NCBI GenBank assembly: GCA_014529385.2
Contig: CM043966.1
Coordinates: 86,954,087 to 87,018,086 of the forward strand
Source: Adiantum capillus-veneris
Taxonomy: Eukaryota; Streptophyta; Polypodiopsida; Polypodiales; Pteridaceae
Reading direction: 5' to 3'
DNA length: 64,000 bases
Both the position numbers and the translations under genes were made by a program. Below are positions 21,550-33,259 of the stretch, piece after piece (within the stretch, counting starts at the first letter, position 1; each line of letters starts with the position of its first letter). Under the pieces are notes generated by a model that did not search any database, was not told the origin of the DNA, and saw nothing but the letters and a program-made list of their open reading frames with translations.

Positions 21550-24500
21550 TTGCAAAAAAGCCTGGCTAGCGCTACAGAGCCAAAAACGGTTCTCTGGTCC
21601 TTTCCTTTACAGAGAAAAAGAGTCGCAGATAGCACTGTAGAGAATCATTCACAGAGTGCCATGGCAAGAAACTTTGAAGCCTTGCTCTCGGCTACACCTG
21701 CACTAGGGTGTGGGCTACCCTCCTTGGAATTGTGTGCTGCTTTAGAGGGTCGCAAGTTGCTCTATTCTTCCACAAAGTTTGGGCTTGCATGGGCAAAGAG
21801 AACCCATCCTCTTGATTGGCAAGAAAAATGTTATGCAAGCAAAATATTGTCATTCAATGCACACAAACAGTTTTCAAATGTGTCTATGTGGCAAATCCAC
21901 TATGTACATGCTATCATAGGAGACCTTGCAAATGCATCTTCTTCCGATTGCTTATGCAAGGCTGGAAACTCGTCAATGCATTGCATAAGTGGTTGATGAG
22001 TTCACTTTGATAGAGTTTTGGCATCACAATAGAGGGATTCTCTTAATGTAAAGTCAAATGTACTATCTAATGTGGACATTCTACTTGCATCTGATGTGGT
22101 TGAAATGCCTTTTGAGGATGATTATATAATGAATGTGATGGATGCTATGGATGATGCATTGAATTCCAATGTTGTGGATATACATGAGAAATCTTTGTCT
22201 ATGGATGTTTTGGGTGCGTCTCAAATTGCTTCTAATGCAAGCTTGCCTCTTGTTGGAGTGCCTAGTGTGCCCTCTCTAGTTGCTAAGAGAGGTTGATCTC
22301 CTAAGAAGAACATTGTCGGTCGAGACCGACCAAGGATAGTACATGCAAAAGAGTGCTTTGGTAGTCATGCGGATGCAACTAATGTGGGTGCCTCCTCACT
22401 TGTACTAGCTTTCATGACAGCAATTGTTGGGATGTCCGATGACGAGGGTCTTGTAAGACATTGTGATGTTGCAGTTGTGGAGGTAAATGCAAGGAGGTAA
22501 AATGCTCATGCTGAGAGTAGTCATGCTCACAAGAAGGGAAAGAAAATTATCAAGAAGCGGGGCACTTCACGGAAACATGTCCTAAAAAAGGGTAGATCTA
22601 TGGATGCTATGCAAGATGGTGATGATTTTGGAGATGAACATGCATCCGTGGGCAAGGAAGAAGAGTGTGAAGATGAGCTTTTGGAGGCAGAAGGCCTTGT
22701 CTTGCGGGATTCCAATGATGAGGGTGATTGGTCAAATGTAAGCTTTCCAACTTGGAAGAGTGGTGATAAAATGCCTGTGGAGCCTGAAGGAACTTTCAAA
22801 AGATTACTACTGTTTGTAGATATTGTGGGTCTAGACTTGGGGCAGGTTCCAAGAGAGCTTACAGAGATTCAACTTTTTTTGTCTCTATTTCCTCTTGATT
22901 TGGTAGACACTATTGTGGCTGAGACAAATAGATATTCCACGGAAAAACGTGAAAAGGTTTTGGAAAAGCACGAGTCAAATCGAAAATGGAATGCATTAGA
23001 TAGACATTCATTCTTGCGGATTTTGGGAGTGTCTATTGGAATGGCCTTGCAATTTATGTCAGACAAAATTGTTATTGGAAAAGAGACACTTGCGGTGTTG
23101 TGCGGTAGCCTAACTATGCCAAAAATATGGGGCAAACATAATATCAACAAATAAAGAGTTTTTTACATGTACAGGATAACTTGCAACGGCCTCTTGTGAA
23201 GGGAACGTGAGAGTACAAGCTATGGCAAGTTTTATTATTGGAAGAAAGGTTGAATGCCACTTTTCAATTGCACTACAATTGTGGAAAGAATGTAACTGCT
23301 GATGAGAGAATAGTTCCATCTAAATGTAAGTTGAATCCTTGTCGAGTCTATAATCCTAAGAAGCCACACAAGTTTGGAATTCAATTGTGGAATTTATGTG
23401 ACTTAGAAATTGGTTACAATTACTCTTTTTGTATTTATGACAAATTACCATGTTCTGAGTTGTCATGTCATGTTGTGTCTACACTTGTTTTGTAGACTTG
23501 AAGCAAAGAGGTCATCATGTTTTTTTTTATCAATGGTTCACATCAGTGAAGCTATTGTTGCATCTGACGGCTGAGGGCCATGGAGGCACATGTACATATA
23601 TGACAATAAGGAAGAATTTCCCAGAGTCACCGTTATTGCAGAGATTGATCATTGTGAAAGAGGTGTATCACATTATGAACATCATATTAGTAGAGTTAAT
23701 TTGAGAATTTCCCAATTTCCACTTTCAAAATGAGCTTAAGATTTGACCACATGGCCAAATCTTAGCCAAAGTTTTGAGAGCATGGGTTGAAAGAGCTTTC
23801 CAAGTAGTACCTTGTAGCAGGATTTGGCCTTAAAATAATAGTTTAAGATTTGTCCATATGGACAAATCTTTAAGACATTGGTGATTCCCAAATTGTCTCT
23901 AAAGTCTCAAAACCTCTAATAAGGTATTTATGCATATGATGCAAGGAGAGGACTCTTGAGTTTCAGCTGGATGGAGAAAAAGGCTATTTTTTGCATCAAA
24001 TGTATATGATGAAGAGTGGTGAAGTTCAAGGAAGTGGTTGGAGAGTTGCTATTACACGCCCTGAGATTGCTATCATGTGTAATAAATGCAAAGCAGGTTG
24101 TGATGACTTTGATAGTATGGTGTTGAGTTCTGGATACAGCTTAGAGACAAGTATCCATGGCTGGAAATGGTATAATGTGGCATGCTAGATTATGTATTTG
24201 TGAATACATATATTGTATGGAAATGCTTGCATGGTAAGAAATATACCAATCGTTTTTGGTTCATGAAATTGCAAGATCAAAGAGTGGGGATAATCATTTT
24301 GGCCTTTTCAGCACCCAAGGGAGGTTTTGTGTGCGAGTGATGCTATGGATGGACACATTTTGATGAAGATGAGCTCAAATGCAAGTAAGTGTTGCTTTGT
24401 ATGTGCTAACAAAAGAAATCATTCTTTGCATGAGGGAAAGATTGTAGTTGGATCAAAGCCAACAAGGACTCTGTATGGATGCACAAAGTGAAAAACGTTT

Positions 24501-24560
24501 TTATGTGTGGTGCCATGTTTCTATAAGTACCATGCAATGGCAAGCTATGAGCAAGTTGGT
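21550..24560 (+). pseudogene. piggyBac transposase (DDE/D) with C-terminal zinc ribbon
   Basis: One frame runs from 21550 to 23154 with stops near 21994, 22294 and 22498; its N-terminal part is an unfamiliar acidic extension. The core follows: ETNRYST and WNALDRHSFLRILGV (22924-23030), then in another frame GKNVTADERIV and YNPKKPHKFGIQLWNLCDLE. The first catalytic Asp (23301-23303) is kept. The second sits in HHVFFYQWFTS, where Asp is Tyr (23528-23530). The third is kept in AGCDDFDS (24102-24104). A zinc ribbon CFVCANKRNH...LCVVPCFYKYH (24378-24530) closes the protein. piggyBac transposases excise and reinsert at TTAA without scars. Frameshifts and the lost Asp make this copy inactive. Confidence 0.85.
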
Positions 24561-25210
24561 ATATAGGCATGACGAGTTGTGAGATCCTACAATTGCCCTG
24601 TGAGACAGTTTGAAGCTCCATGGCAAGTTTATGAGGTGATGATGCTTGAGTTGCAATGATAAGGTGATTGCACAAAATTTATGGAAACTTTATGAAGTGT
24701 TTATGTCTAGGTGGTAGCAGATATTTTCATTATATTGGTTTCAAGAATTTTTGTTTTGCCGATATGTTAGATTTTCAATGTGCGCATTGCACATGTATTC
24801 CACAAGCATTTAGAGTTGGTGTTTTGCTGAATAGGGACAAGAAGATTGAATTATTTGGTCGTGAAGATGATTTTTCAAGTGGATGAGAGCAATCATGTGT
24901 CATGCATTTGGTTGTAAGGGTGAGCCGAGAATATTTTTCATATCCAATAGATTTGTTTTTGAGGTGTAATCCATATTTTTACTGATGTAAGCGTGTTCTT
25001 TTGTACCATAGGTCTACGTTGGGATGCTTTATCAGGTTCCTAAAAATGGTTAATTCTTTGTCTAATAATTTTTTTTAAATGACTTACGTATGGTATAAGA
25101 GTCCCTCAAAAGGAATTAGTAGTATGGTTTTTGGAAAAGGTGTAAGATTTTTTACAAAAAAACTTCAAAAGGACACTTTAGTGTCCTGTTTTGGTACAAA
25201 CTAGTGTTAA

Positions 25211-25427
25211 AGATGACCAATCGTTCTTTCCTAAGATAACTAGCCTTATCTTAAACAACTCCTTCCTAATTTACAAACAAGTGCACGTAGGTTTCTTGGA
25301 AGATGTCTTTCGTTTCAGCCAGTTTTACTTTTTCTAATTCATTACTCTCTCTTTACGTATGCAATGTTAATGTTGAAAGAAAAAGTTGAATTATTTAAAC
25401 TTAATCATAACGAAGTCCTACCTAGGA
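25211..25427. other. Spacer between piggyBac element and gag-like ORF, nothing recognised
   Basis: AT-rich, no open frame of note. Confidence 0.4.
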
Positions 25428-25583
25428 CTAATCCAGAATTTCTTGTAGTGTCAGGGCTTGAATGCTCTCGCTAGTAGGCCTACTACTAGGCCCAACCTCA
25501 TCGTCGTGCGACGCTCTATCTCTTTTAGGAACACTACCCTCATCATTAGATGGAGGATTGGCTCGGGTCCTTTTTGGTGCCAT
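25428..25583 (-). CDS. Small ORF, possibly the N-terminus of a Ty3 gag
   Basis: Minus-strand ATG at 25583, stop at 25428; 51 residues beginning MAPKRTRANPPSNDEG, rich in Lys, Arg, Ser and Pro. Short basic MAP/MPPKR openings are common in plant Ty3 gag proteins. A gag start here, downstream of the LTR at 28.7-29.3 kb on the same strand, would fit a second chromovirus copy sharing that LTR. The ORF is too short for certainty and ends early. Confidence 0.3.
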   Translation of the reverse strand: MAPKRTRANPPSNDEGSVPKRDRASHDDEVGPSSRPTSESIQALTLQEILD

Positions 25584-25784
25584 GATTTCTTATCCTTATA
25601 AAAAAGGACGTCTATTTATTAGGAAAATCATCCAAAAATTTGACTTAAAGTTCGTATTCAATGTAATTCCTCTCTTCTTAACCTGATCAAGGTTTCATTT
25701 GTAGTCCTAGATGGTAATTTCTTGACCTAGTAATTTCTTATCTATTTATATGGGTAAGATAAGTTTTTCATAGCTTCCTTACAA
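25584..25784. other. AT-rich spacer upstream of the small minus-strand ORF
   Basis: Contains a TATA-like stretch on the minus strand (CATATAAATA, about 25742-25751), which could serve the small ORF. No other signal. Confidence 0.3.
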
Positions 25785-27083
25785 CACTAGTTCTGTAATT
25801 GGACACTAAAGTGTCCTGAGACACTAAAGTGTCCTGTTTTTCTACCATGTTTTGGCAATTTATTTGTCAAGCTAGAAAGAAGTTTTTTACACCTTGCTTC
25901 TGCCATAGACTGGTTATGAGGGAAAGAAAACACTGGATTTTTATCCATATCAAAATACAATTTGTATGGAGAGAATTATCGTAAGTTCTAAGACATGAAT
26001 TTTAGTAAAATTTTAAGCTGTTTTGCCAAAAAAATCATAAAATTATTATATCTTTTTGTAGAGATGGCATTTTTTATGTTTATAAAATCCAAGTGTTAGC
26101 ATTTAGTGTTACTTCAAAGATAAGTTTTCAAGTCACATGTAAGCTATAAACATGATTTCATACTTGAGCATGTGCTGAATAAGAGCATAATTTTGGTCTT
26201 CGAAAGGCCCCCTCATGAAATTGCTACTGTTCTAGTGTAATTTGAGAATTACAAATGAATTTATATGTTTAAACCAAGAAACTACATATTTTTTAGGCTC
26301 CCTAACTCAAGTAAATCTCATTGCTTGAATTCTATCTTGAATTTTTTATCGTGCAAAAAATCTTAAAAATCTTGAATTCTCCATAATAACATTGAAACCA
26401 AGGTTTTAGGCACCCCAATTGTGTACGTACCACATACTTTGATACATTTAGTTTATCTACATGGAAATTTTGATATTATTTGAGGTTTTGAACGCTTATG
26501 TCTCAAGAAGGAAAATATGAAAGTTTTCTCTTATGCACTTTTGGATATTTAAAATGATCCAATACTTGTTGCATACCAAAGTCCTTCTACTTGCCACTTT
26601 GAGGGCTCAATGGAAAGGGCAAGAAATTTATCACTTTCTAAAACTCACAAATACATCAAAAACATTTTTTTCTTTGTATACAACGATATGCTTGAAATGA
26701 CCATATCAAACACATGGAACTTTCCATCATTTTCTATACTTCAAAGGCAATATTTTTGCACATGAAACTTTCAACTATCTATAGCAAAATTGTGGAAGAG
26801 TCACCTAAAATTTTCTACAAGGTTTCTTCATTTTTTCTTGAGCTTATAAAGGCGATTTCTTCAAAGCGTCAATCACAATCTTACGAGGGTCAACTTGGTC
26901 AGTATAGTTCTTGATCATGATAGATTCTAAAATGCAAGGTTATATTTTTAAAAGATCCTCTAGCTAACATATTTAAGCATAACAAGAGAGTTTTCTTAAA
27001 GAAACCGTCTATGCAAGTAGCATTTAATTTAAATTTGTTAAAAAAGGACACTTAAAGTGTCCTGCTTTGGTACCAAACTAGTG
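25785..27083 (+). mobile_element. Non-autonomous piggyBac-related element with the same termini
   Basis: Left end CACTAGTTCTG at 25785 followed by GGACACTAAAGTGTCC. The right end has GGACACTTAAAGTGTCC (about 27048-27064), then ACTAGTG at 27077-27083. TTAA follows on the right (27084-27087); the left neighbour is ACAA, presumably a mutated TTAA. The 1299-bp interior has no transposase similarity. Two copies of the 13-bp unit adjoin the left end, as in the larger element. It is best explained as a deletion derivative or a captured-filler element mobilised by the 21183-25206 family. Confidence 0.78.
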
Positions 27084-27087
27084 TTAA

Positions 27088-27429
27088 GTGTTTTTAAAGC
27101 TCTCTGAAATTTTTTATAAATTTCTACATCTTTTTCCTAATTTCTCCATCTTTATTAAGCTTGAAAATTGTTTATTTTAAGCTTAATATTTATTATATTC
27201 ATTTTTTCGTAAAGATTGCATTTCCTTAGCTTTATATCAATGGTTTACACTTTCTGTAATTTTGCTAGAGACTTTTGACAGTAGATTTTATTTATCCTAG
27301 CTAATATTTAGATAAAAATATGGATTTTAACCAATTATAATTACTTAAACTAATTAGTTAATTATGTGATAATTATCACAAGTAGAAAATGGTATTTAAT
27401 AACTTTGAAAATTATCTTTTAATTATCAA
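27088..27429. other. AT-rich spacer, no gene seen
   Basis: Strongly AT-rich sequence leading into the tandem array; no ORF or known motif. Confidence 0.4.
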
Positions 27430-28240
27430 AATTAGCTATCTAATCAGTCTCTGTAGGCTTAATTAAATAGCTAAATTATCTTTTTGACCATAAGCTAATT
27501 ATCACGGCTTACTTAAGATGTATACTACCTCTGATAAATAGCACATAATTATCTTACTTGATTAGCTATTTTTTCTTCTTTAATTTCATCTAAAATTTAG
27601 TCTATTTTGGCTTAGATAAATAACTAAATTAAATTAAAATAATTATCACAGCTTATTTATGATATATATTCACTCTAATAAATAGAATATAAGTATCTAA
27701 CTTGATTAGCTAATTTCTTTTATTTATTTATAGCTAAAATCAGTTTAGTTTGGCTTAATTAAATATCTAGATTAACTTTCTTAAGCTAATTATCATGACT
27801 TTTCAAAATGTATACTAACTCTCATAAATAGCACATAATTACCTAGCTTGATTAGCTAATTTTTCTTATTTATTTTTAGCTAAAATCAATCTATTTTGGC
27901 TTAACTAAACAGCTAGATTATCTTTCTTACCATAAGAAAATTATCACGTCTTACTTAAAATGTATACTAACTCTCATAAATAGCACATAATTATCTAGCT
28001 TGATTAATTAATTTTCCCTATTTATTTTTAGCTAACATTAGTATGTTTTGGCTTAATTAAATAGCTAGATAGACTTTTTGATTATAAGATAAGTATTATG
28101 ACTTACTCATGATTTTTATTAACTCTAATAAATAGCACATAATTATCTAGCTTGATTAGCTAATTTCCTTAATTTATTTTTAGCTAAAATCACCCTGTTT
28201 AAACTCAATTAAATACTTAGACTAATTTTCTAATGATGAG
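27430..28240. repeat. AT-rich tandem repeats, period about 145-152 bp
   Basis: The phrase GCACATAATTATC (or close variants) followed by CTTGATTAGCTAATTT recurs at about 27541, 27685, 27831, 27983 and 28135. Each unit also holds TTTAGCTAAAAT and GGCTTAATTAAATAGCTAG. At least five diverged units are present. The array lies on the LTR side of the minus-strand chromovirus D and may be part of that LTR or a satellite. Confidence 0.75.
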
Positions 28241-28699
28241 ATAATTACCCCGTGTTTCTAATGTATTTCCAAACTGTGATAGTTAGGAATATTTGAGTTA
28301 ATTGGGTAGATTTTCCATTAGTTTTTTTGGTTAAAAATAGCTAATTGCTACCTAATTAGTTACAGAGACTGATAAGAAAATCATAATATTATTTTTCTAG
28401 CTTTCTAGCAATCTAATCAAGCTTTGATAGTTATCTTGTACTAATCTAAGCTTAATTAGTATATTTATTCTTAATTTAAGATTAAAAAGATTAATTGCAG
28501 TCCTAATATGGCTTAATAATTAACTAGATTAATATCTCTTATCTTACTCTAAGTAATCAGCAAAATATTAAGAGTTAAGAGAGTAATTTATAATGTAAAG
28601 AGGTTTAATCTTCTTAGTTAATTAGATTAATTTAGAAAATAAAGGTAATTTAGCATAATTTTGATAATTAAAAAGAGATTATGCTAATTACCATTGATA

Positions 28700-29281
28700 A
28701 TCAACTAGAGTTCTTGCTCTCTAGTGATTTTTGAGTAGAGTTTCCCTCTATGTGAGAGAGAACTGGCCTGGTCTTCGAGTCTAAGTGAAAATGAGAGGCC
28801 TAGGGTCCTATTTATAGTTTTTTAGGCACACACAGGCTCTCTCTGGTTGCATTTGACAGTTCCTTGCTAGCCAAGCAGCCCCCATCCTCAAGAAGGTGCC
28901 ATCTAATTCTAAATTAGTGCCTCGTAGCTCTTGTAATCTCCTTTCACATCTTGCCTGATTAAAAACATCAGCCCTGCTAAAATTTTTGGCTATTTTTTGC
29001 TATTTTTATAAATATTTGGGAGGCCTTAGTAAAAGTTTATGCTTAAATGATTACTGCAACCATCCAATTTTTCTTAGAAATTCAATTTACATTGAATCTT
29101 CCGCAAGGACTAGCGGGGTCAGTTTTTGTCCAAACTTAATTCTAAAAATTTCTAGCTTAAGATTCCAAAAATACCATTTTTAATTGCTTTTGAGATAGTG
29201 TTTTTACCTGCTTGTATGACCAAGGATTTCTCCTAAAGTTTTGAATTCATTCTCGGTAGCTAGAAAGGTGGAGATCTTACA
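28700..29281 (-). repeat. Right part of the 3' LTR of minus-strand chromovirus D
   Basis: On the minus strand, the sequence after the chromodomain (continuing across the A insertion) ends in a purine-rich tract (29282-29295). TGTAAGATCTCC then starts at 29281, the expected polypurine tract plus TG start of an LTR. A TATA box (CTATAAATAGG, 28809-28819 minus) sits about 460 bp into it, as in an LTR promoter. The far end of the LTR could not be placed. Confidence 0.55.
28809..28819 (-). promoter_or_regulatory. TATA box of the putative LTR of element D
   Basis: CTATAAATAGG on the minus strand, followed by GC-richer transcribed-looking sequence. Consistent with an LTR promoter. Confidence 0.4.
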
Positions 29282-29316
29282 ATCACCTCAACTTAAGAAT
29301 TTGAGATGCCCTCATC

Positions 29317-29636
<320 letters not shown>

Positions 29637-29638
29637 AT

Positions 29639-29649
29639 TGGTATCAGAG
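29639..29649 (+). promoter_or_regulatory. Primer binding site of element A (initiator-Met tRNA)
   Basis: TGGTATCAGAG two bases after the LTR end, complementary to the 3' end of plant initiator-Met tRNA. It primes minus-strand cDNA synthesis. Confidence 0.85.
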
Positions 29650-31268
29650 ATTTGGTGACGCATGCGACGGCTTTGACGAGACGTAAGCGACGGAGCTCGG
29701 CTATGGCGGCTTGAGCTCGATGGCGGTGGATACGGCTCGACTGTGTCAAATCTCAGCTTACACATGTATATTTAGCTTGTGTAGAGCTTGTGCAGCAAGC
29801 CATTGCTAAATTTTGCAGAAAAAAGCAGGAACAAGAAGTGTTGCAGCTCGTTTTTACTGTTTATGGCTCCCGAAATAGTGTTTTTTTGCATATCCCTGTC
29901 ACATGGACTCGGATGGATATGATCCAGGAGTATAGGTTGGGGTTTTAGCACATTTTGGACGCGATACTAATGTTCATTTTTTAAAATTCTGATGTGAATT
30001 ACAGCAAGTGAAACAACAATAAGTTTATGCTCCATTTTTGGGCCGAAAACAGAAGTTTTTAGCATATCTCTCACACCGGACTCAGATACATACTATCAAC
30101 AATCTCGACATATCAAGGTTTTGTAGTTTGATTCCTACAATGTAGAGAATGATGTGGTTTACATCTTTGGCTATGTATGGCACACTGTGGTGCCATTTGA
30201 GAGAGAATTCACCTTGTTTTTGTGTATGCAAGTGATACTTTGGGATGTGACTTTCGGATTGCTACACATCTAGAAGTGGTTTCATGCGCATTGGTTGACT
30301 GTGTGGGGCATTTCAGAGAGAATTTTTGGCACAGTTTTATGCAGTTTCATTCTATGTATAAATTATGCGCATACAATTTAACCTAGCCATAGCTTGCAGG
30401 TAGCAGGTTTATATGTTGTTGTATTTATATGTGGACAGGTACACGTCCATGGAGCTACTCGGTCAAGAGTGAGGCCAGTTTGCCAGGCTTTTGGCATTGC
30501 ATGTAGACCATTTGTGGATTTTTCTACTGAGATAGTGTCTATTGTCATGCGTATTTGGTGATAATTTTTTTTGAGTTTTTGCTCAGTTTCTAGGGGAAAC
30601 TCTACCGGATTTTTCCCAAAATTTCTCACCATGGTTTATGCGTATTTGTAGTTTTCTCTTTGATGGTTTAGTGTTCGAGTTGACTCCCACTTTGGTAGTT
30701 ATCTATATTTTTTTGGCTTGCGATTTGTGTTGAGTTTTGACTCATTTTGCAAAGGAAATTCTGTTCGTTTTTCCCTGTCTTCTTACCATAAAGGTTTGTA
30801 GTGTTATGCCATCTTGTACAGTGGTTGACATATTCCCACTTTGACAGTGATTGAGTGTTTACTCTCACTTTTGAGAGGTTTTGTCAATTTGGACACGGTT
30901 TGGTGTTCTTGTACCCACTCTCGCAGGAGTGAGGATTTGTGTATGCTTGTGTGACTATAATATAGGGTAGTCATAGGTTTCACAGGTTTTTTGCAAGCAG
31001 TTTCTCCTGTAGGACGCATTTTGAGCTAGTTTGCTCTCTACTTGCATATATGGTTATGCGCTTTACGCTCGGTTGAGCAGTTTGTCCCAGTTTATGTTTG
31101 TAGAGTTTGCAATTTGTGGAGTTGTTTTATGCATATGTGAGCATTGTTTTTGATGCGATTGATCATGCTTTTGAGCATTGTTTGCCATAGTTTGTTTGTC
31201 ATAGTTTTGGCATGGATATGGAGACACTTCAGGTTAGAGGCGGTTCTCGCTAAGGATCGCAACTGACA
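29650..31268 (+). other. Leader and decayed gag region of element A
   Basis: No frame of useful length; the region lies where gag belongs. Frames are too broken to align by eye. Confidence 0.5.
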
Positions 31269-31904
31269 TGTTGGTAGTGTGGCCACGATGGGCATATTAG
31301 GCATCATTGTTTCAGACATATGAGGTAGCGGAAGAGACAGAAGCAAGGTGCTACTATGAGGATAGATGCTAGAGAGTATGCATGTGATGGGCATGTCACT
31401 TTTGAGTCTAGATTGCCTTCATACTACTTTGTGTCTTGGGATAGCACATTGTCTACACGTTTTCTACTAGACGAGCATGCAGTTTTTTATGTGACACCAC
31501 GTCGTGATTTGTTTTGCTCTTTCTCTAGTGGGAAACTTGGTTGTGTGCAGTTTGCTGATGGTTCAACATATGAAATAGAGGGTGGTGGAGATGTATGCAT
31601 GTCTTTACCTAGCGGTGCATTTCTTACGCTACGAGATGTACGTTATGTATCAAGACTCAGCCAGAGTCTTATTTTAGTGCGTCAGATGCAGAGTAGTGGA
31701 CAATGTGTACTGCTTAGAGAGAGATCATTTCAGATGCATAGGGGATCACTGGTGATAGCCAGAGGTGCTAGGACTAATCTGGTATACCCTTTGCATATTT
31801 TTGACACACGAGGTGGTGTAGTCTCTCTGTATTTGCAGCCATGTTTGGAGCAAGAGACAAGACGTGTCTCTTTTGCAATGTGCTGCATGGAGAGCAGGTT
31901 ATGA
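31269..31904 (+). pseudogene. Gag zinc knuckle and protease of copia element A
   Basis: The CCHC knuckle is at 31269-31310 (C-W-stop-C-GHDGHIRHHC), with a TAG in place of its third residue. The next open frame (31356-31904) is the copia protease: LLDEHAVFYVTPRRDLF, where the active-site Asp is kept (31470-31472) but the following Ser-Gly is changed. Then come FADGSTYEIEGGGDVC and LPSGAFLTLRDVRYV. The pre-integrase region QIQRGSLVIARG-like box is visible as HRGSLVIARGARTNLVYPLHI. Integrase, RT and RNase H are missing downstream. Confidence 0.82.
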
Positions 31905-32794
31905 CTTTGTCTTGTGGTGACATTCACTCTCGGGTCTCGGTCACTTATCAGAAGCTTCCTATATCATGTGCATTCAAGAGGTTATTAATAATACCTCAAT
32001 ATACATACTATATTTACACTAGGTGCCTATTTAAAAAACCCCCACCCCCCTCTGTATGTATACATTTTGATACATTTTGATCTTTTAATAATCCTCTCCG
32101 GTTAATTCACGTGATAGCATACACATTCTAAAAAGTGACCGCCCCGGGCGTTCACGCAGACAATGGTATGTCTGGAGATGCACAACTTGGTCAGTCATCA
32201 GTTGAGGTGACATCAATTGAGCCAGAGACTGATGCATTGTTCTATGATGCGTTTTGAGACATTTTAGAGTGATAGTGTCCTTCAGACAGCTGTGTATGAT
32301 TGCGGTGGTGTTGATTTTTTGGTTTTGTAGTTATTCTCAACAGATATGTTTTTGCTAGACAATAGTGACATGGTGATGCATAGTCATGTGGTTCCTGTGA
32401 TGAGGATGCATATGACACTGAGGTTGCTGATAGGGATAGTTTGACACACATAGTGCACATTTCTTTGGATTTCGGGTCTCTCATGTCTGACCATTTGGTC
32501 TTGAGACATGATCTTGCTTATGCAGTTGGTGCATTTGCAGTGGGAGTTGTCATCATGCAATGACTGACACTGTCATTGTGCATTGTGGATCCATGTAGGA
32601 CGTCACTCGATACCTGCATCAGGAGTGTCATTGTAGCTCTAGCCCTAGTGGTATGCATGTTGCATCTACACTAGAGCGGTTACAGAGTGAGCCAGTAGGC
32701 ATAGGTTCAAAGCCGTCTTCTCTCACGTCTTTTATATTCTAGTTATAGGCTAGTCTTCTCACCACTTATCAGCACACAACCTTTAGTGGGATAA
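31905..32794 (+). other. Non-coding remainder of element A before its 3' LTR
   Basis: No pol domain recognised. A run of C at 32040-32050 and short broken frames only. Pol was probably deleted here. Confidence 0.45.
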
Positions 32795-33032
<238 letters not shown>

Positions 33033-33247
33033 TGTTGAGATGTCGAGATCTCCATGAGCTGGCACTCTTGGTAGGCCTTGGTGACTGTTGGCCACATTTA
33101 CATCACCGACACGGTTGGTGACCGACATGGCGTATCCTCAGCATGGATTCTACAGTTGGCATATCTATCTAGCTATCATAACTACTTAGCGGGTCCACAT
33201 TATGGACCGCATCTCTCTTTTGGCTTTACTACTTATGTAGTCAGTTT
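33033..33247 (+). repeat. Truncated 5' LTR of element B
   Basis: Matches 35390-35604 closely, then breaks at TTAGTTTTT/TCAGTTTTT and runs straight into gag coding sequence. The 3' part of the LTR, the primer binding site and the gag N-terminus are deleted. Confidence 0.85.
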
Positions 33248-33259
33248 TTGGAGGGCTTC

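Larger units (their letters stand above)
21183..25206 (+). mobile_element. piggyBac-type DNA transposon flanked by TTAA
   Basis: The element begins CACTAGTCC at 21183 and ends ACTAGTG at 25206, with TTAA on both sides (21179-21182 and 25207-25210), the hallmark target duplication of piggyBac. The terminal inverted repeat comprises CACTAGT, a 13-17 bp spacer, and GGACACTAAAGTGTC (left from 21199, right ending about 25186 in inverse orientation). Additional degenerate copies of ACACTAAARTGTC follow inside the left end. The transposase lies inside. Termini and TTAA are clean, so the boundaries are firm; the coding region is broken. Confidence 0.88.

Noticed and set aside
21410-21640. Separate gene at the left of the piggyBac element
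   Set aside because: It overlaps the frame that runs into the transposase and has no recognised domain; treated as part of the transposase 5' region.
28986-29183. 65-codon plus-strand ORF
   Set aside because: Lies in the minus-strand LTR of D, no similarity to any family known to me, length expected by chance in AT-rich DNA.
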